Counted from the stretch's first letter, positions 52,898-62,734 are shown. The stretch is 64,000 nt of DNA from Paraglaciecola chathamensis S18K6 (GCA_000314955.1 BAEM01000056.1:62001-126000); one strand, 5' to 3'. The notes: generated by a model from the sequence alone, not told the origin. A program made the numbers and translations.

Positions 52898-54790
52898 CTA
52901 CTGGGCACCGTTACTGGCTATCCAGCGTTTAACATCGCTTCTGACTACTGACATGGGGCGAGCACCCGGTAAAAGCAAGAGATCATGAAAGCGTTTTAAA
53001 TCGAATTCACTGCCTAATGCCTGTTCAGCCAAATGACGAAGCTCTACAAACTGCAACATGCCAAGTTTATAACCAAGCGCTTGACCGGGCAGCGCCATAT
53101 AACGCTCAACTTCAGCAATGACGTCAGTCATACCCGTGCCAGTGGTTTCATGGAAATACTCAATAGCCTGCTCTCGAGTCCATTTTTTACGGTGCAAGCC
53201 CGTATCGACTACCAAGCGTACTGCACGATAGAGTTCTGCTTGTAATCGCCCTAGATCACCAAAGGGATCCCCCTGATACATGCCCATTTCTTTAGCAACT
53301 AACTCAGAATATAGCGCCCAACCTTCTACGTACGCATTAAACGGAGCATTTTGTCTCAGCAAACCTATATCTTGCTGCGCCATATTAAGCGCAATTTGAA
53401 AATGATGCCCAGGTACGGCTTCATGATAGGTTAGCGTTTTTAACGAAAAGCTCGGCACAGCAGACATATCCCGCAGGTTGATCCAGAAAATACCTGGACG
53501 CTCTCCGTCCAATGACGGTTGAGAATAATAACCACCCGCTTCGCCTGCTTCCGTGACTTTCGGGATACGTTTTACCTCTACTTTCTGGGTTGGCAAAGTA
53601 CCGTAATACATATCGGTCTTGGTCATAATCTCAGCAATTTGGCTGTTAAGATCGCTCAGCAGTTGCGCGCGCCCTTCGTCACTGTCTTGGTACAAAAACT
53701 CCTGCTGTTGCGCAAGCATTACCATGCGTTTCCCAACACTGCCTTCGTCATAGCCCTGTGCGCGCAAAATAGAATCCATCTCAGCGCTGATACGCTCTAC
53801 TTCATCTAAACCGACTTGGTGAATGTCATCAGGCGTCAGACTCGAATCCCCTAGATAGCGCACCTCGTGAAGATACATCGCATCGCCATTAGGCTGCGCC
53901 CACACTCCGTCGCCCGCTGGTGCGTGGGCCTGCGTAGCCTGTAACGTGTCTTTGACCGTTTGATAAGCAGGATATACTACATTTTTCACCGCCTCTTTTG
54001 CTTTCGCTATCAAGTCGTTTTGTACACTTTGACTGATATCAGTTTGTGCCAGTTTATGCATAAAAGAGGTGACTAATGCATGTTCAGTAACTGGACTAGC
54101 GAGAAAATTTTCGAAGTACGCTATTGTTTTTGGATATAACTTTTTCGGTAACTGGACCCCGTTCAATTTGTCCGCCTTGTACTTCTCTATGACACCGGCG
54201 ACTAAGAAATCGAAGTGCGCTAAACGAGCGATATACTCTTCTGCTTGCGCCACACTCGACACAGGTTGCTGCACTTGCATCACTTTCGGTACATCGATGA
54301 GTGGTCCAGATAGCTGATTAATAATATAAGGTAGATGCCCTGCCCATGTATCAATGTAACCGCCATGGAACTCAGAGAAACCAGCGTAATAACGTAAGAT
54401 ATCCGCTACGATTTGTTGATGCCGCTTCTCATCTTGTGAAAAACCTTGGCTATTGACCTTTGCCACAGCCAAAGCAGCGCTATTCATATCATCTTGTAAA
54501 GCACGCATGCCCATTGGCGAAAAGTCAGGAAAACGCGTGTTGTAGCCCTCGGCCGCTAAAGACTCCGGTACCCCTATCGCGGTGGATAGCAATGGCTCAT
54601 GATGTAAAAACTGTTTTGTGTATTGCTCAACCAACGTCTGTAACTGGGCTTTGCTAGCGTGGCTGCTTGCTGCATTTTTTGCTTGGTTTGCGCTTGATGT
54701 CTGTGTATTTAACGCACCTCGCTCGTCAGATGAAGAGCAAGCACCAACAAGCGCGCTCAGCGTCAATGGGATCAAAAGTCGTTTTATCAT
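52898..54790 (-). CDS. DUF885 family lipoprotein, metallopeptidase-like
   Basis: 630 residues. Lipoprotein signal with lipobox SALVGAC; the mature region is helical, with the DUF885 motif LTYHEAVPGHHFQIAL (HExxxGHH), resembling a zinc site, and GWALYSELVAKEMGMY. Probably an envelope peptidase of unknown substrate. ATG with AGGAG upstream. Heads a possible unit with the small membrane protein and the FMN reductase. Confidence 0.88.
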   Translation of the reverse strand: MIKRLLIPLTLSALVGACSSSDERGALNTQTSSANQAKNAASSHASKAQLQTLVEQYTKQFLHHEPLLSTAIGVPESLAAEGYNTRFPDFSPMGMRALQDDMNSAALAVAKVNSQGFSQDEKRHQQIVADILRYYAGFSEFHGGYIDTWAGHLPYIINQLSGPLIDVPKVMQVQQPVSSVAQAEEYIARLAHFDFLVAGVIEKYKADKLNGVQLPKKLYPKTIAYFENFLASPVTEHALVTSFMHKLAQTDISQSVQNDLIAKAKEAVKNVVYPAYQTVKDTLQATQAHAPAGDGVWAQPNGDAMYLHEVRYLGDSSLTPDDIHQVGLDEVERISAEMDSILRAQGYDEGSVGKRMVMLAQQQEFLYQDSDEGRAQLLSDLNSQIAEIMTKTDMYYGTLPTQKVEVKRIPKVTEAGEAGGYYSQPSLDGERPGIFWINLRDMSAVPSFSLKTLTYHEAVPGHHFQIALNMAQQDIGLLRQNAPFNAYVEGWALYSELVAKEMGMYQGDPFGDLGRLQAELYRAVRLVVDTGLHRKKWTREQAIEYFHETTGTGMTDVIAEVERYMALPGQALGYKLGMLQFVELRHLAEQALGSEFDLKRFHDLLLLPGARPMSVVRSDVKRWIASNGAQ

Positions 54791-54857
54791 TATTATTCTC
54801 CTAACCGGTTTGCCACATGTATATATTTAATTTATGTATTTGAAATGTTACGTACGC

Positions 54858-56015
54858 TCAATGCAGACCCATGGCATATTTCATAACCTGATGCTTAATT
54901 GGACCACCATTATTAGCTAAGGTCAGCCCTAGACTACGCAACGTTTTTATCAATGGATTACGCTGTTTAAAAGTCCCATAAATCGCGTCCATAGCACTCA
55001 TCATCAATAGGTTGTCACGTCGTCGCTTGGCTTCATATTTTTGCATTATGTCTAACGTGGGCACCTTATCATCAATGCATTCAAGCAAAGCTGCCACGTC
55101 TTTAAAACCAAGATTAACACCTTGCCCAGCCAACGGATTAATAGCATGTGCAGCATCGCCTACCAACACGACATTATTCTTAACATATTGATTTGCGTGC
55201 ATTCTCATTAAAGGAAAATGGGCGGTATTCATGACATCGAAATCCACTAACTCATCTGGAAAGGCGTGTTTAATCTCTTGTTTAAGCGCAGATTTAGACA
55301 ATGCTTTTAAACGCTTAATGTTGTCGCTAGTGTTGTACCACACCAAAGACGCAAACTGCTCATACATGGGTAAAAACGCAACGGGTCCAGTTGGTATGAA
55401 TTGTTGCCAGGTAATGTCTTGCGGTGCAGCATGGGTGACAATTTGAATAGCAAAAGCTTGCTGACGATACTGCCATCCCTGCGTCCCGATATTCGCAGCG
55501 CTACGCACTCTAGAGTGCAGCCCGTCAGCGCCAATTAACCATTTGCAGGTCAGTTCAGTGTCATCTGAAAAGTGCACTTGTGCACCAGATTGCTTGGTAC
55601 TGCCCGGTGCAATGTTAGTGATTTCACTCTGTGTAAACCACGTCACGTTCTGCAGTTGCGTTAACGCTTTATGAATACCGAGTTGTAAAATGCGATTTTC
55701 GATAATGTAACCTAAGCGCTCTGCTTGAATATCTGCACTATCGAAATCTGTGCGCGCTGCTGGTGCTTCCCAGACCGATAAACGCCGATAGCTGCAAGTG
55801 CGCATTTTTGCTATATGCGACCATGCGCCTAAAGACGCCAACAATAACTGTGAGGTGACGCTTATCGCCGATACCCGCATATCAGGCTCATCGTCGTGCT
55901 CAAACGGCTTGGGCATATTTGTTTCTACCAAAGCAACAGAAAATCCTTTCTGGGCTAGACCTAAGGCGGTTGTTGCACCCACCATTCCTCCGCCCACTAT
56001 ACAAAAATCAAACAC
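54858..56015 (-). CDS. ubiF: Ubiquinone biosynthesis FAD monooxygenase UbiF
   Basis: 385 residues. FAD motif FCIVGGGMVGATTALGLAQKG, LIGADGLHSRVR and VLVGDAAHAINPLAGQGVNLGFKD define the UbiH/UbiF/COQ6 family. The N-terminal DMRVSAISVTSQLLLASLGAW, IIENRILQ and TWQQFIPTGPVAFLPMYEQFASLVWY follow E. coli UbiF closely, so hydroxylation of the demethyl-ubiquinol ring is likely; UbiH is an alternative. GTG start. Single gene. Confidence 0.9.
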   Translation of the reverse strand: MFDFCIVGGGMVGATTALGLAQKGFSVALVETNMPKPFEHDDEPDMRVSAISVTSQLLLASLGAWSHIAKMRTCSYRRLSVWEAPAARTDFDSADIQAERLGYIIENRILQLGIHKALTQLQNVTWFTQSEITNIAPGSTKQSGAQVHFSDDTELTCKWLIGADGLHSRVRSAANIGTQGWQYRQQAFAIQIVTHAAPQDITWQQFIPTGPVAFLPMYEQFASLVWYNTSDNIKRLKALSKSALKQEIKHAFPDELVDFDVMNTAHFPLMRMHANQYVKNNVVLVGDAAHAINPLAGQGVNLGFKDVAALLECIDDKVPTLDIMQKYEAKRRRDNLLMMSAMDAIYGTFKQRNPLIKTLRSLGLTLANNGGPIKHQVMKYAMGLH

Positions 56016-56247
56016 CTATGCTTCTCTTATCATTGGTTTTTCCAATGCGTTTATAATAAACAACAAACTAAAAATAGTACTCGAATTATACTGCCAGATT
56101 AACATAAATCCTGCTTTTCACTGCTATATCGCAACGGCGAAAAGATACACTTGTGAGATAAAACCTATACTAAAGGATAAGATCACATAACCAACTTTAC
56201 GTAAAAACCTGTAGCGTATACACCTCAATAGGGGTTAATTATTTACC

Positions 56248-56260
56248 CTTAACTGTTAAG
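56248..56260. promoter_or_regulatory. Small palindrome upstream of the REC-TPR gene
   Basis: CTTAAC-T-GTTAAG, about 70 bp before the start; a similar half-site, ACTTAACC, follows at 56273-56280. The remainder of the 315-bp gap 56016-56330 shows no gene. Possible operator; weak. Confidence 0.25.
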
Positions 56261-56330
56261 TTGTGATAAAACACTTAACCAATATCACTGCTAAGCACCT
56301 TATGTAACGGACACTAAAGGTAGATAGATC

Positions 56331-57974
56331 ATGAATTACTCTGATAAACGCGTATTGATTGTGGATGACCAGCGCCCTTTTCTCACGTTGCTCCGTGGCG
56401 TCGTCAACAACATGGGAGCGCAATCTGTCGTAGCAGTACAAAATGCCGACTCGGCTTTGGCTGCCTGCAAGAAAGAAAAATTCGATTTTATCATTTGTGA
56501 TCTGCACTTAGGCTCTGGCAAGAAAAATGGCTATCAGTTTTTAGAAGAAGCAAGACAAAAAAATTTAGTCAAACCGGAAACCGTATTCGCTGTCGTCAGC
56601 GCCGACTCTGAACGGCCTGTCGTGTTTGGCAGTGTTGAACAACATCCCGATGACTACCTGATAAAGCCGTTTTCCCAAGCTCAACTAAACCTTAGGTTAT
56701 CAAAGGCCTATCAGAAACGCTTAGCACTACGCTCAGTGTACGAAGCAATGCAAAAAAACGATACCCCTGAAGCTATAGCAGCTTGCCGGCGGTTAATTAT
56801 GTCAGGTACGCGCTATGCAAAAACCTGCTGTCGTTTACTCGCTGAGCTTTACTGGAAAGCCGGTGAGTTCACTCAAGCCAAACACATGTTGACCCCGCTT
56901 TTAGCACAAAAACCTCAGCCTTGGGTGACGATTGCGCTGGCAAAAACTGAAATGCTGATGACAAACTATGACGCCGCTATCGAGCTGGCGATTGATATGT
57001 GCCATCGCAACCCACTGCTATACGAAGCACAAGACATCTTGGCCCAGTGCTACTTGCTACAACGCGATTACCCTAATGCGTTAATTGCAATTGAGCGTGC
57101 AATTGAGATTGCCCCTTACTCAGTAGAGCGGCAATTAATCGCCTGTAAAATTGCCCGTGAAAGCCACAATTATGAAATGGTTAAATTGCGTAGCTTGGAT
57201 GTATGGGAACTGTCGAAAAAGTCTATTCACCGGGATATAGCGCATCTATGTAGTTATTTTCGCAGCATTTTAGATGCAGCAGAACATTGTGAAGACAAAA
57301 ATATGCGCAGCCGTTACCAACATGAAATGATGACCGCAATTGCACGCTATCGTAATGATGAAGCCTTAGCCAGAATTGACGAGGATTTCGACTATGGTAT
57401 TTACGAAAATATTTTAACAGCGCGTATCAACTACCTTGACGGGCGCTTGTTAGAAGCCAAACGCACTCTTAACGAATGCCAGCAACAAATAGCAATACGC
57501 TTCACGGAATATCCTACAGCCTTTGCCCCTGACTCAATCAAAGTGATGCTTGATTTAGGTGAGTACGATGATGCTGAACGCCTGAGTAAAACCCTTACGA
57601 AAAGTGGTAAGCAGCTCGATGAAAGCACGCTTTTCTCGTTAAAAAGCAGCGTTGATAAAGCAGCACAGCGCAGACACAGTTACCAAAACTTTAATAAGCA
57701 AGGAATCGAACATTACAACAGTGGTCGCTACCAAGAGGCTTACAATGCGTTTCTTGAAGCGCAAAAAGTCGCACCGGTCAATACAGGTGTCGCGCTGAAT
57801 ATTTTGCAGTGTAACCTTAAATTAATCGCCCAAATGAAGAAACCAGAAACGCGTGCCATCAACGCGTTAAAACAGATGTATCGACATTTAAAAAATATGG
57901 TTATGCTTGAGTCACACCAACAAAAATTTGAATCACTTAAAAGTGATCTCGGAAAATACGTCGAGGTAGCATGA
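56331..57974 (+). CDS. Response regulator with TPR-like output region
   Basis: 547 residues. Receiver domain ~5-125: DDQ acidic pair (VLIVDDQRPF), phosphoacceptor Asp in FDFIICDLHLGSG, Lys in YLIKPFSQAQ. The remaining ~420 residues are helical with TPR-like pairs (EFTQAKHMLTPLLAQKPQP, YEAQDILAQCYLLQRDYPNALIAIERAIE, NSGRYQEAYNAFLEAQKVAP). No DNA-binding or enzyme domain, so output is by protein contact. No kinase adjacent. The stop overlaps the next gene by 4 bp. Confidence 0.88.
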   Translation: MNYSDKRVLIVDDQRPFLTLLRGVVNNMGAQSVVAVQNADSALAACKKEKFDFIICDLHLGSGKKNGYQFLEEARQKNLVKPETVFAVVSADSERPVVFGSVEQHPDDYLIKPFSQAQLNLRLSKAYQKRLALRSVYEAMQKNDTPEAIAACRRLIMSGTRYAKTCCRLLAELYWKAGEFTQAKHMLTPLLAQKPQPWVTIALAKTEMLMTNYDAAIELAIDMCHRNPLLYEAQDILAQCYLLQRDYPNALIAIERAIEIAPYSVERQLIACKIARESHNYEMVKLRSLDVWELSKKSIHRDIAHLCSYFRSILDAAEHCEDKNMRSRYQHEMMTAIARYRNDEALARIDEDFDYGIYENILTARINYLDGRLLEAKRTLNECQQQIAIRFTEYPTAFAPDSIKVMLDLGEYDDAERLSKTLTKSGKQLDESTLFSLKSSVDKAAQRRHSYQNFNKQGIEHYNSGRYQEAYNAFLEAQKVAPVNTGVALNILQCNLKLIAQMKKPETRAINALKQMYRHLKNMVMLESHQQKFESLKSDLGKYVEVA

Positions 57975-58255
57975 AAACACAGCTATTGCTTGCCAGCACA
58001 ACCCTAATCCTATGCCTTTCAGGGTGTGCCAATAAACAAAAACCTTGTGAAGATATACTTGAAGTTAAGCGCCAAGAGCAGCAATGCAACGAATGGCGAA
58101 AAATCATGAAAAATAAGCAACATCCGCAACAAGCCTTGACGGCTAAGAAGCGTTTTGAAGAAGCCTGTGTAGATTTACGCTACTATCGAGACGGCTACGA
58201 CACCATCTGTAAAGGGACCGACAAACCCATAGGCGAAAGAAAAGACCAACCATAA
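57971..58255 (+). CDS. Small Cys-containing lipoprotein
   Basis: 94 residues. Lipobox LCLSGC at the end of a signal peptide; the mature part is charged and holds four further cysteines (PCEDIL, QCNEWR, EACVDL, TICKG). Translation coupled to the REC-TPR regulator (ATGA overlap), so the pair may act together at the envelope. Family not recognised. Confidence 0.8.
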   Translation: MKTQLLLASTTLILCLSGCANKQKPCEDILEVKRQEQQCNEWRKIMKNKQHPQQALTAKKRFEEACVDLRYYRDGYDTICKGTDKPIGERKDQP

Positions 58256-58294
58256 CATTCGCCGCAGCGCTGGCCGTTTATTGATAGCGCTGAG

Positions 58295-59212
58295 CTATTC
58301 CATTATCCCTTTGATGTGGGCGATTACGCTGCGCCCTAATGCATTTAACGCATACCCCCCTTCCAGCGTTGAAACGATCTTATTGTCACAATGTTTCACC
58401 GCCAGCTTTTTGAGCTCTGCACTTAGCCAATGAAAATCAGTTTCAACTAAATTGAAGTGCCCCATGTCATCTTCATAGTGGCTATCAAAACCAGCAGAAA
58501 TAAGGATAAGCTGCGGAGCAAAGGCATCGATTTTAGGTAACCATTTATCGCCGATAGCCTGCATAAATTCATCGCCGTAGGTGCCAGCGGGCATAGGTAA
58601 ATTTAAAATATGTTCATTGCCTGGCCCCATGTTGTACGGAAAGAACGGAGACTCAAACGATGAACAAAACAACACCCGTTCATCGTCGAAAAAAATGTTT
58701 TCTGTACCGTTACCATGATGTACGTCAAAATCGATGATCGCTATACGTTCTAAACCATATTGCGCCATTGCATAGTGGGCTGCTACGGCTATGTTATTAA
58801 AAAAGCAAAAACCCATGGCCTTCGCATATTCTGCGTGGTGCCCAGGCGGGCGCACCGCACAAAAAGCTTGCTGGGCTTTACCTTGCATAACGAGGTCAAC
58901 CGCCATGACATTTGCCCCTGCGGCATATAATGCGGCCTCTAAGCTGCGTGGGCCCAACTGGGTATCTGGGGCTAATTCCACAATACCTTGTTCGGGTACG
59001 CTAGCAAAAACGCTATCCACATAGGCTTTGTCATGAGCAAGGTATAGCTGCTCCTTTGTAGCTTGAGTAGCCTGTTGCTTGTCAATAATAGCATCTAGAC
59101 GTGAAGCGATGAGTTGATCGTTGATAGCGTGCAATCGGCTCGGGCTTTCGGGGTGATCATCTACTACCTCGTGAAAGCCACAGCTGGGATGGCTTATCAT
59201 GACTAAACTCAC
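58295..59212 (-). CDS. Histone deacetylase family (acetylpolyamine/AcuC-type) hydrolase
   Basis: 305 residues. Zinc and catalytic motifs RPPGHHAEYAKAMGFCFFNNIAVAA and IDFDVHHGNGTENIFF, then ISAGFDSHYEDDMGHFNL, are the HDAC core. Bacterial members remove acyl groups from proteins, polyamines or other small molecules. The start is GTG 59212 overlapping the upstream stop (GTGA), or ATG 59200. Co-transcribed with the CoA-hydrolase/GNAT fusion, suggesting an acylation-linked role. Confidence 0.9.
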   Translation of the reverse strand: MSLVMISHPSCGFHEVVDDHPESPSRLHAINDQLIASRLDAIIDKQQATQATKEQLYLAHDKAYVDSVFASVPEQGIVELAPDTQLGPRSLEAALYAAGANVMAVDLVMQGKAQQAFCAVRPPGHHAEYAKAMGFCFFNNIAVAAHYAMAQYGLERIAIIDFDVHHGNGTENIFFDDERVLFCSSFESPFFPYNMGPGNEHILNLPMPAGTYGDEFMQAIGDKWLPKIDAFAPQLILISAGFDSHYEDDMGHFNLVETDFHWLSAELKKLAVKHCDNKIVSTLEGGYALNALGRSVIAHIKGIME

Positions 59213-61056
59213 AGTTGGTCTTCCAGTCGCAATACTAAACTCACTTCACCGGGCTCCTCTACTGGTTGTCGCTCGAATTGAGCACTTTCAAAAACACGTA
59301 ACATATTGCGGTTATCCGCCCTGACGATGGCGAACATTTTTGATAAACCACGCTTTTTAGCAATCATGATCATTTCTGCCAGCAAGTGTTTCGCCATGCC
59401 CTTGCCATGAAATGACTCACGTGTAACAAATGCCGCCTCACAACTATTACTACTGGCGTTCAAATAGTAGCGCCCTACCGCTTGGATTTCTGCTACCGAG
59501 CCATGCTGGCGAACAATACACAAGGCTAAATCATGGTTTTGATCAACACTCACCAAGTTACATGACTTTTCCCGCGTCATCTGTGTGGGGTAATGGTTGT
59601 ATCGGTAAAATAAGGTTTCTTTGGTATGTGAATAAAAGAACTCTTGCAATCGACGCTCATCCGCAGGATTTAAAGGCCGCAGATCGAAGCTTTGATTATC
59701 TACCTGAATAGTTTTAAACCCCAGCGGGCCAAGCTCAGGTACATCCCGAGGGTAGTTCTTCTGATAATGCGGCACCCAATAATGTTCGCGTACTTTAGCC
59801 AATAACTGCTCACGAAATTTAGGGTGCGCTACGCGAATAAGCTCTAATGCACGCTCACGAATACTGCGGCCCTTTAAGGAAGCAACGCCAAACTCGGTCA
59901 CTACATAGTGTACGTGCCCTCGGCTCGTTACCACGCCACTGCCCTCGGTGATAATAGGCACAATACGCGAAATACTGCCCCCTTTGGCCGTAGAAGGCAT
60001 GGCAATAATAGGCTTTCCACCTGGCGACATAGCGGCACCGCGAATAAAATCCACTTGCCCACCTATGCCGCTATAAAACTGATAACCGATAGAATCTGCC
60101 ACTACCTGCCCGGTTAAATCCACCTCCAGCGCACTGTTAATTGCCACCATCTTGTGATTTCTAGCGATATTGGCCGGAGAGTTGAGGTAATCACTCGGGT
60201 AGAATTCAACGTGCGGATTGTTATCCACAAAGTCATACAAGGTCTGGCTGCCTAAACAAAAACTAGCCACGGTTTTACCTGGATGAAACGTCTTTTTACG
60301 GTTGTTGATCACCCCTTTAGTGATTAAATCGATAATACCATCTGTAATTAGTTCGCTGTGCACGCCTAAGTCTTTATGATTCTGCAAATAATACAGTACT
60401 GCATTGGGGATTTTCCCCACGCCAAGTTGCAGGGTAGCGCCATCATCGACCAACATAGCCACATATTGGCCAATCCGTTCTGTTATTTTGTCTGGCACAT
60501 AATGGGGTAATTCCGGCAAAGGTTGTTCAACCTGTATGCACGCGGCAATGTCGTCAATACGAATAAATGTATGCCCGCTAGTTCGCGGCATTAGCGGATT
60601 AACTTGCGCGATCACGTACTTAGCTTTTTTCACTGCGGCTAAATTCACGTCAACCGCCACACCTAACGAACAATAACCGTATTTATCAGGCAAGCTCACC
60701 ATGACGAGCGCCGCATCTAATGGCAAAATATCCTGCTCAAATAACGAAGGTACTTCCGATAAAAAGCACGGCGTGTAATCCACTCGCCCTTGTGCCACAG
60801 CTTGACGAATTTTATCCCCACCGATAAATAAGGCATTCACTCTAAACAGATCTTTAAATTGCGGCTCGACCCAGCGGCTTTCTGATAAGGTATTAAACTG
60901 CACCAGTTCAATGTCTTTTAACTCACCGCTGTTGGCAATTAAATCATCAATTAGGGCGTTAGGCACAGCCGCATTCGAACCGATAAAGATTCGATTTCCG
61001 GATTTGAGTAAGGTTTGCCAGTCCGGGCGATTGGGTAAGGCGGTTTCCATAGTCAC
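59209..61056 (-). CDS. Acetyl-CoA hydrolase/transferase fused to GNAT acetyltransferase
   Basis: 615 residues. Residues ~1-430 are an acetyl-CoA hydrolase/CoA-transferase (DDGATLQLGVGKIPNAVLYYL, SGIGGQVDFIRGAAMSPGGKPI, VVTEFGVASLKGRS). Residues ~450-610 are a GNAT domain with acetyl-CoA loop FHGKGMAKHLLAEM. The family joins CoA turnover and N-acetylation in one protein. Overlaps the deacetylase gene by 4 bp: an acetyl transferase and a deacetylase in one operon. The upstream GGAG-like site is good (AAGGAG before ATG). Confidence 0.9.
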   Translation of the reverse strand: MTMETALPNRPDWQTLLKSGNRIFIGSNAAVPNALIDDLIANSGELKDIELVQFNTLSESRWVEPQFKDLFRVNALFIGGDKIRQAVAQGRVDYTPCFLSEVPSLFEQDILPLDAALVMVSLPDKYGYCSLGVAVDVNLAAVKKAKYVIAQVNPLMPRTSGHTFIRIDDIAACIQVEQPLPELPHYVPDKITERIGQYVAMLVDDGATLQLGVGKIPNAVLYYLQNHKDLGVHSELITDGIIDLITKGVINNRKKTFHPGKTVASFCLGSQTLYDFVDNNPHVEFYPSDYLNSPANIARNHKMVAINSALEVDLTGQVVADSIGYQFYSGIGGQVDFIRGAAMSPGGKPIIAMPSTAKGGSISRIVPIITEGSGVVTSRGHVHYVVTEFGVASLKGRSIRERALELIRVAHPKFREQLLAKVREHYWVPHYQKNYPRDVPELGPLGFKTIQVDNQSFDLRPLNPADERRLQEFFYSHTKETLFYRYNHYPTQMTREKSCNLVSVDQNHDLALCIVRQHGSVAEIQAVGRYYLNASSNSCEAAFVTRESFHGKGMAKHLLAEMIMIAKKRGLSKMFAIVRADNRNMLRVFESAQFERQPVEEPGEVSLVLRLEDQL

Positions 61057-61180
61057 TCCTTAGGTCTGCTCACATTGACTATGCCATAGAGACACCGAAA
61101 GATGCATTAAGACCTTGGTCTGTCCTAAAATTTTTTTCAATCCTTTCAGATCGACCCGGTTATCAGCTGCTATATCTGTT

Positions 61181-61239
61181 ATATGGACACCCAAGTTAAT
61201 TTCAAATCAGAATTTATCCTGCTTTATGTAGACACCCAT
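61181..61239 (-). repeat. REP-like repeats upstream of the RAYT gene (two copies)
   Basis: Minus-strand GGGTGTCCATAT (61181-61192) and ATGGGTGTCTACAT (61226-61239), facing away from the copies downstream of the transposase. Each is followed by AT-rich DNA, like the six copies at 62536-62734. Confidence 0.7.
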
Positions 61240-61308
61240 TATAAAAATGGTTAATTTTCATCCCTCAACTACACTTGTTGCGTGTTCCATTTTATTGAGT
61301 CGACTGTT

Positions 61309-62292
61309 ATGCCTCAGTCACGAAAAAGCCAAATCAGTTTAATCGATACGCCTTATTATCACTGTGTGTCGCGTTGTGTTCGCCAGTCTTTCTTATGCGG
61401 TACTAACACGCTGACAGGGCAAAGCTACGAGCATCGTCGTGGTTGGGTAGAAGCGCGTTTGTTGTTTTTATCGACCGTGTTCGCTATTGATATTTGTGCT
61501 TATGCAGTCATGAGCAATCATACCCATGTGGTGCTTTGTGTGGATAAACCTCTGGCTGATAAATGGGATACCGAATCGGTACTAAAGCGTTATCACACGC
61601 TTCATAAAGGTACGTTACTCACTCAAAAATTTATAAACGGGGATACCTTAACCCAAGGGGAGTTAATCACCCTTGATGATACCGTTGAAATTTACAGAAA
61701 ACGCTTGTACGACATCAGCTGGTTCATGCGTGACTTAAATGAATATATTGCCCGTCAAGCCAATAAAGAAGATGACTGCACCGGTAGGTTTTGGGAAGGG
61801 CGATTTAAATCTCAAGCCCTATTAGATGAAAGTGCCGTGCTGGCGTGTATGGCCTATGTGGATTTAAACCCGATTAGAGCGAAGATAGCCAAAACACCTG
61901 AAACAGCAAAACACACCAGTATCAAAAAGCGCATTCACGCCGCTAAACATCACCATGCTCAACCAAGCACGCTAATGCCCTTTGTGGGAAGCTCAAGGGA
62001 AAATATGCCCGAAGGAATCGCTTACTCTCTCAAAGACTACTGTGAGCTTATCGATACCACAGGTCGCTGTATTCGTGATGACAAGCCTGGTTATATCGAT
62101 AACACTCAAAGCCCTATTCTAGAAAGGCTAGGACTAGACTCAGCACAGTGGTTAGCCTTAACCACTGACTTTGAAAAACACTTCTGCTACGCAGCAGGTG
62201 CAGAGCAAATGATGAATGCCTTTAAGCGCCACACTCATCATCAACGAATACGCGGGATGAGTAATGCAAGGCAGTTGTTACAAAAAATTTAA
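61309..62292 (+). CDS. REP-associated tyrosine transposase (RAYT, Y1/IS200-like)
   Basis: 327 residues. TPYYHCVSRCVRQSFLCG, AYAVMSNHTHVVLCV (the HxH metal site, here HTH) and WFMRDLNEYIARQANKEDDCTGRFWEGRFKSQAL are the Y1 transposase hallmarks; the catalytic Tyr is probably that of DLNEYIAR. The enzyme would nick single-stranded DNA at REP sequences. ATG 61309 fits the family; the frame opens at 61282. Complete and apparently intact. Flanked on both sides by related short repeats, the expected arrangement. Confidence 0.9.
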   Translation: MPQSRKSQISLIDTPYYHCVSRCVRQSFLCGTNTLTGQSYEHRRGWVEARLLFLSTVFAIDICAYAVMSNHTHVVLCVDKPLADKWDTESVLKRYHTLHKGTLLTQKFINGDTLTQGELITLDDTVEIYRKRLYDISWFMRDLNEYIARQANKEDDCTGRFWEGRFKSQALLDESAVLACMAYVDLNPIRAKIAKTPETAKHTSIKKRIHAAKHHHAQPSTLMPFVGSSRENMPEGIAYSLKDYCELIDTTGRCIRDDKPGYIDNTQSPILERLGLDSAQWLALTTDFEKHFCYAAGAEQMMNAFKRHTHHQRIRGMSNARQLLQKI

Positions 62293-62535
62293 TACTACCT
62301 CTGTCACTTCCGACAAATAATAGTTTCATAAGCCCATCCATCGAATAGGACCGGTAAAACTTTTCGACAAAGCAGTTCTCAAGTTCTCAACAACGTTTAT
62401 TAAATTTGTAGGTTGAAAGCCTACCTTTCATATCGAATAACAAGTTTCATATTTGTTGACGGCTACAGACCACAACATTGACTTCGCGAGAGCAATAACC
62501 AAGCTAGGCTAAAAACCGTTTTAGTGATATTTAAA

Positions 62536-62734
62536 ATAGGTGTCTTATTAAAATGGTTTTTGGATTATTTAATATGGATGTCCATATAAAATTCTTGTTA
62601 CGGATGCCATAGTAAATTTCTTTGTAGAACTGACAGCAACTATTCATTATAAACTTGGGTGTCCATGTAAAGTTATTTAAAATGGGTGTCCATGTAAAGT
62701 TTTTCGGATTATTTAACATGGATGTCCATATGAA
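62536..62734 (+). repeat. REP-like repeat cluster downstream of the RAYT gene (six copies)
   Basis: Copies with consensus ATGGGTGTCCATGTAAA start near 62536, 62574, 62600, 62655, 62682 and 62718. The third (CGGATGCCATAGTAAA) and first (ATAGGTGTCTTATTAAA) are the most diverged. Copies two and six also share a GGATTATTTAA leader. The core GGTGTCCAT contains a short palindrome. A minus-strand 83-codon open frame over them has NF(I/T)WT repeats and is only a translation of the repeat. Spans 200 of the 630 bp between RAYT and the next gene. Confidence 0.8.

Noticed and set aside
52684-52932. Plus-strand 82-codon frame
   Set aside because: It is antisense to the small membrane protein with a good ribosome site, and its composition is not protein-like.
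55798-56190. Plus-strand 130-codon frame over the ubiF start
   Set aside because: It is antisense to ubiF's well-conserved FAD domain and has no recognisable features.
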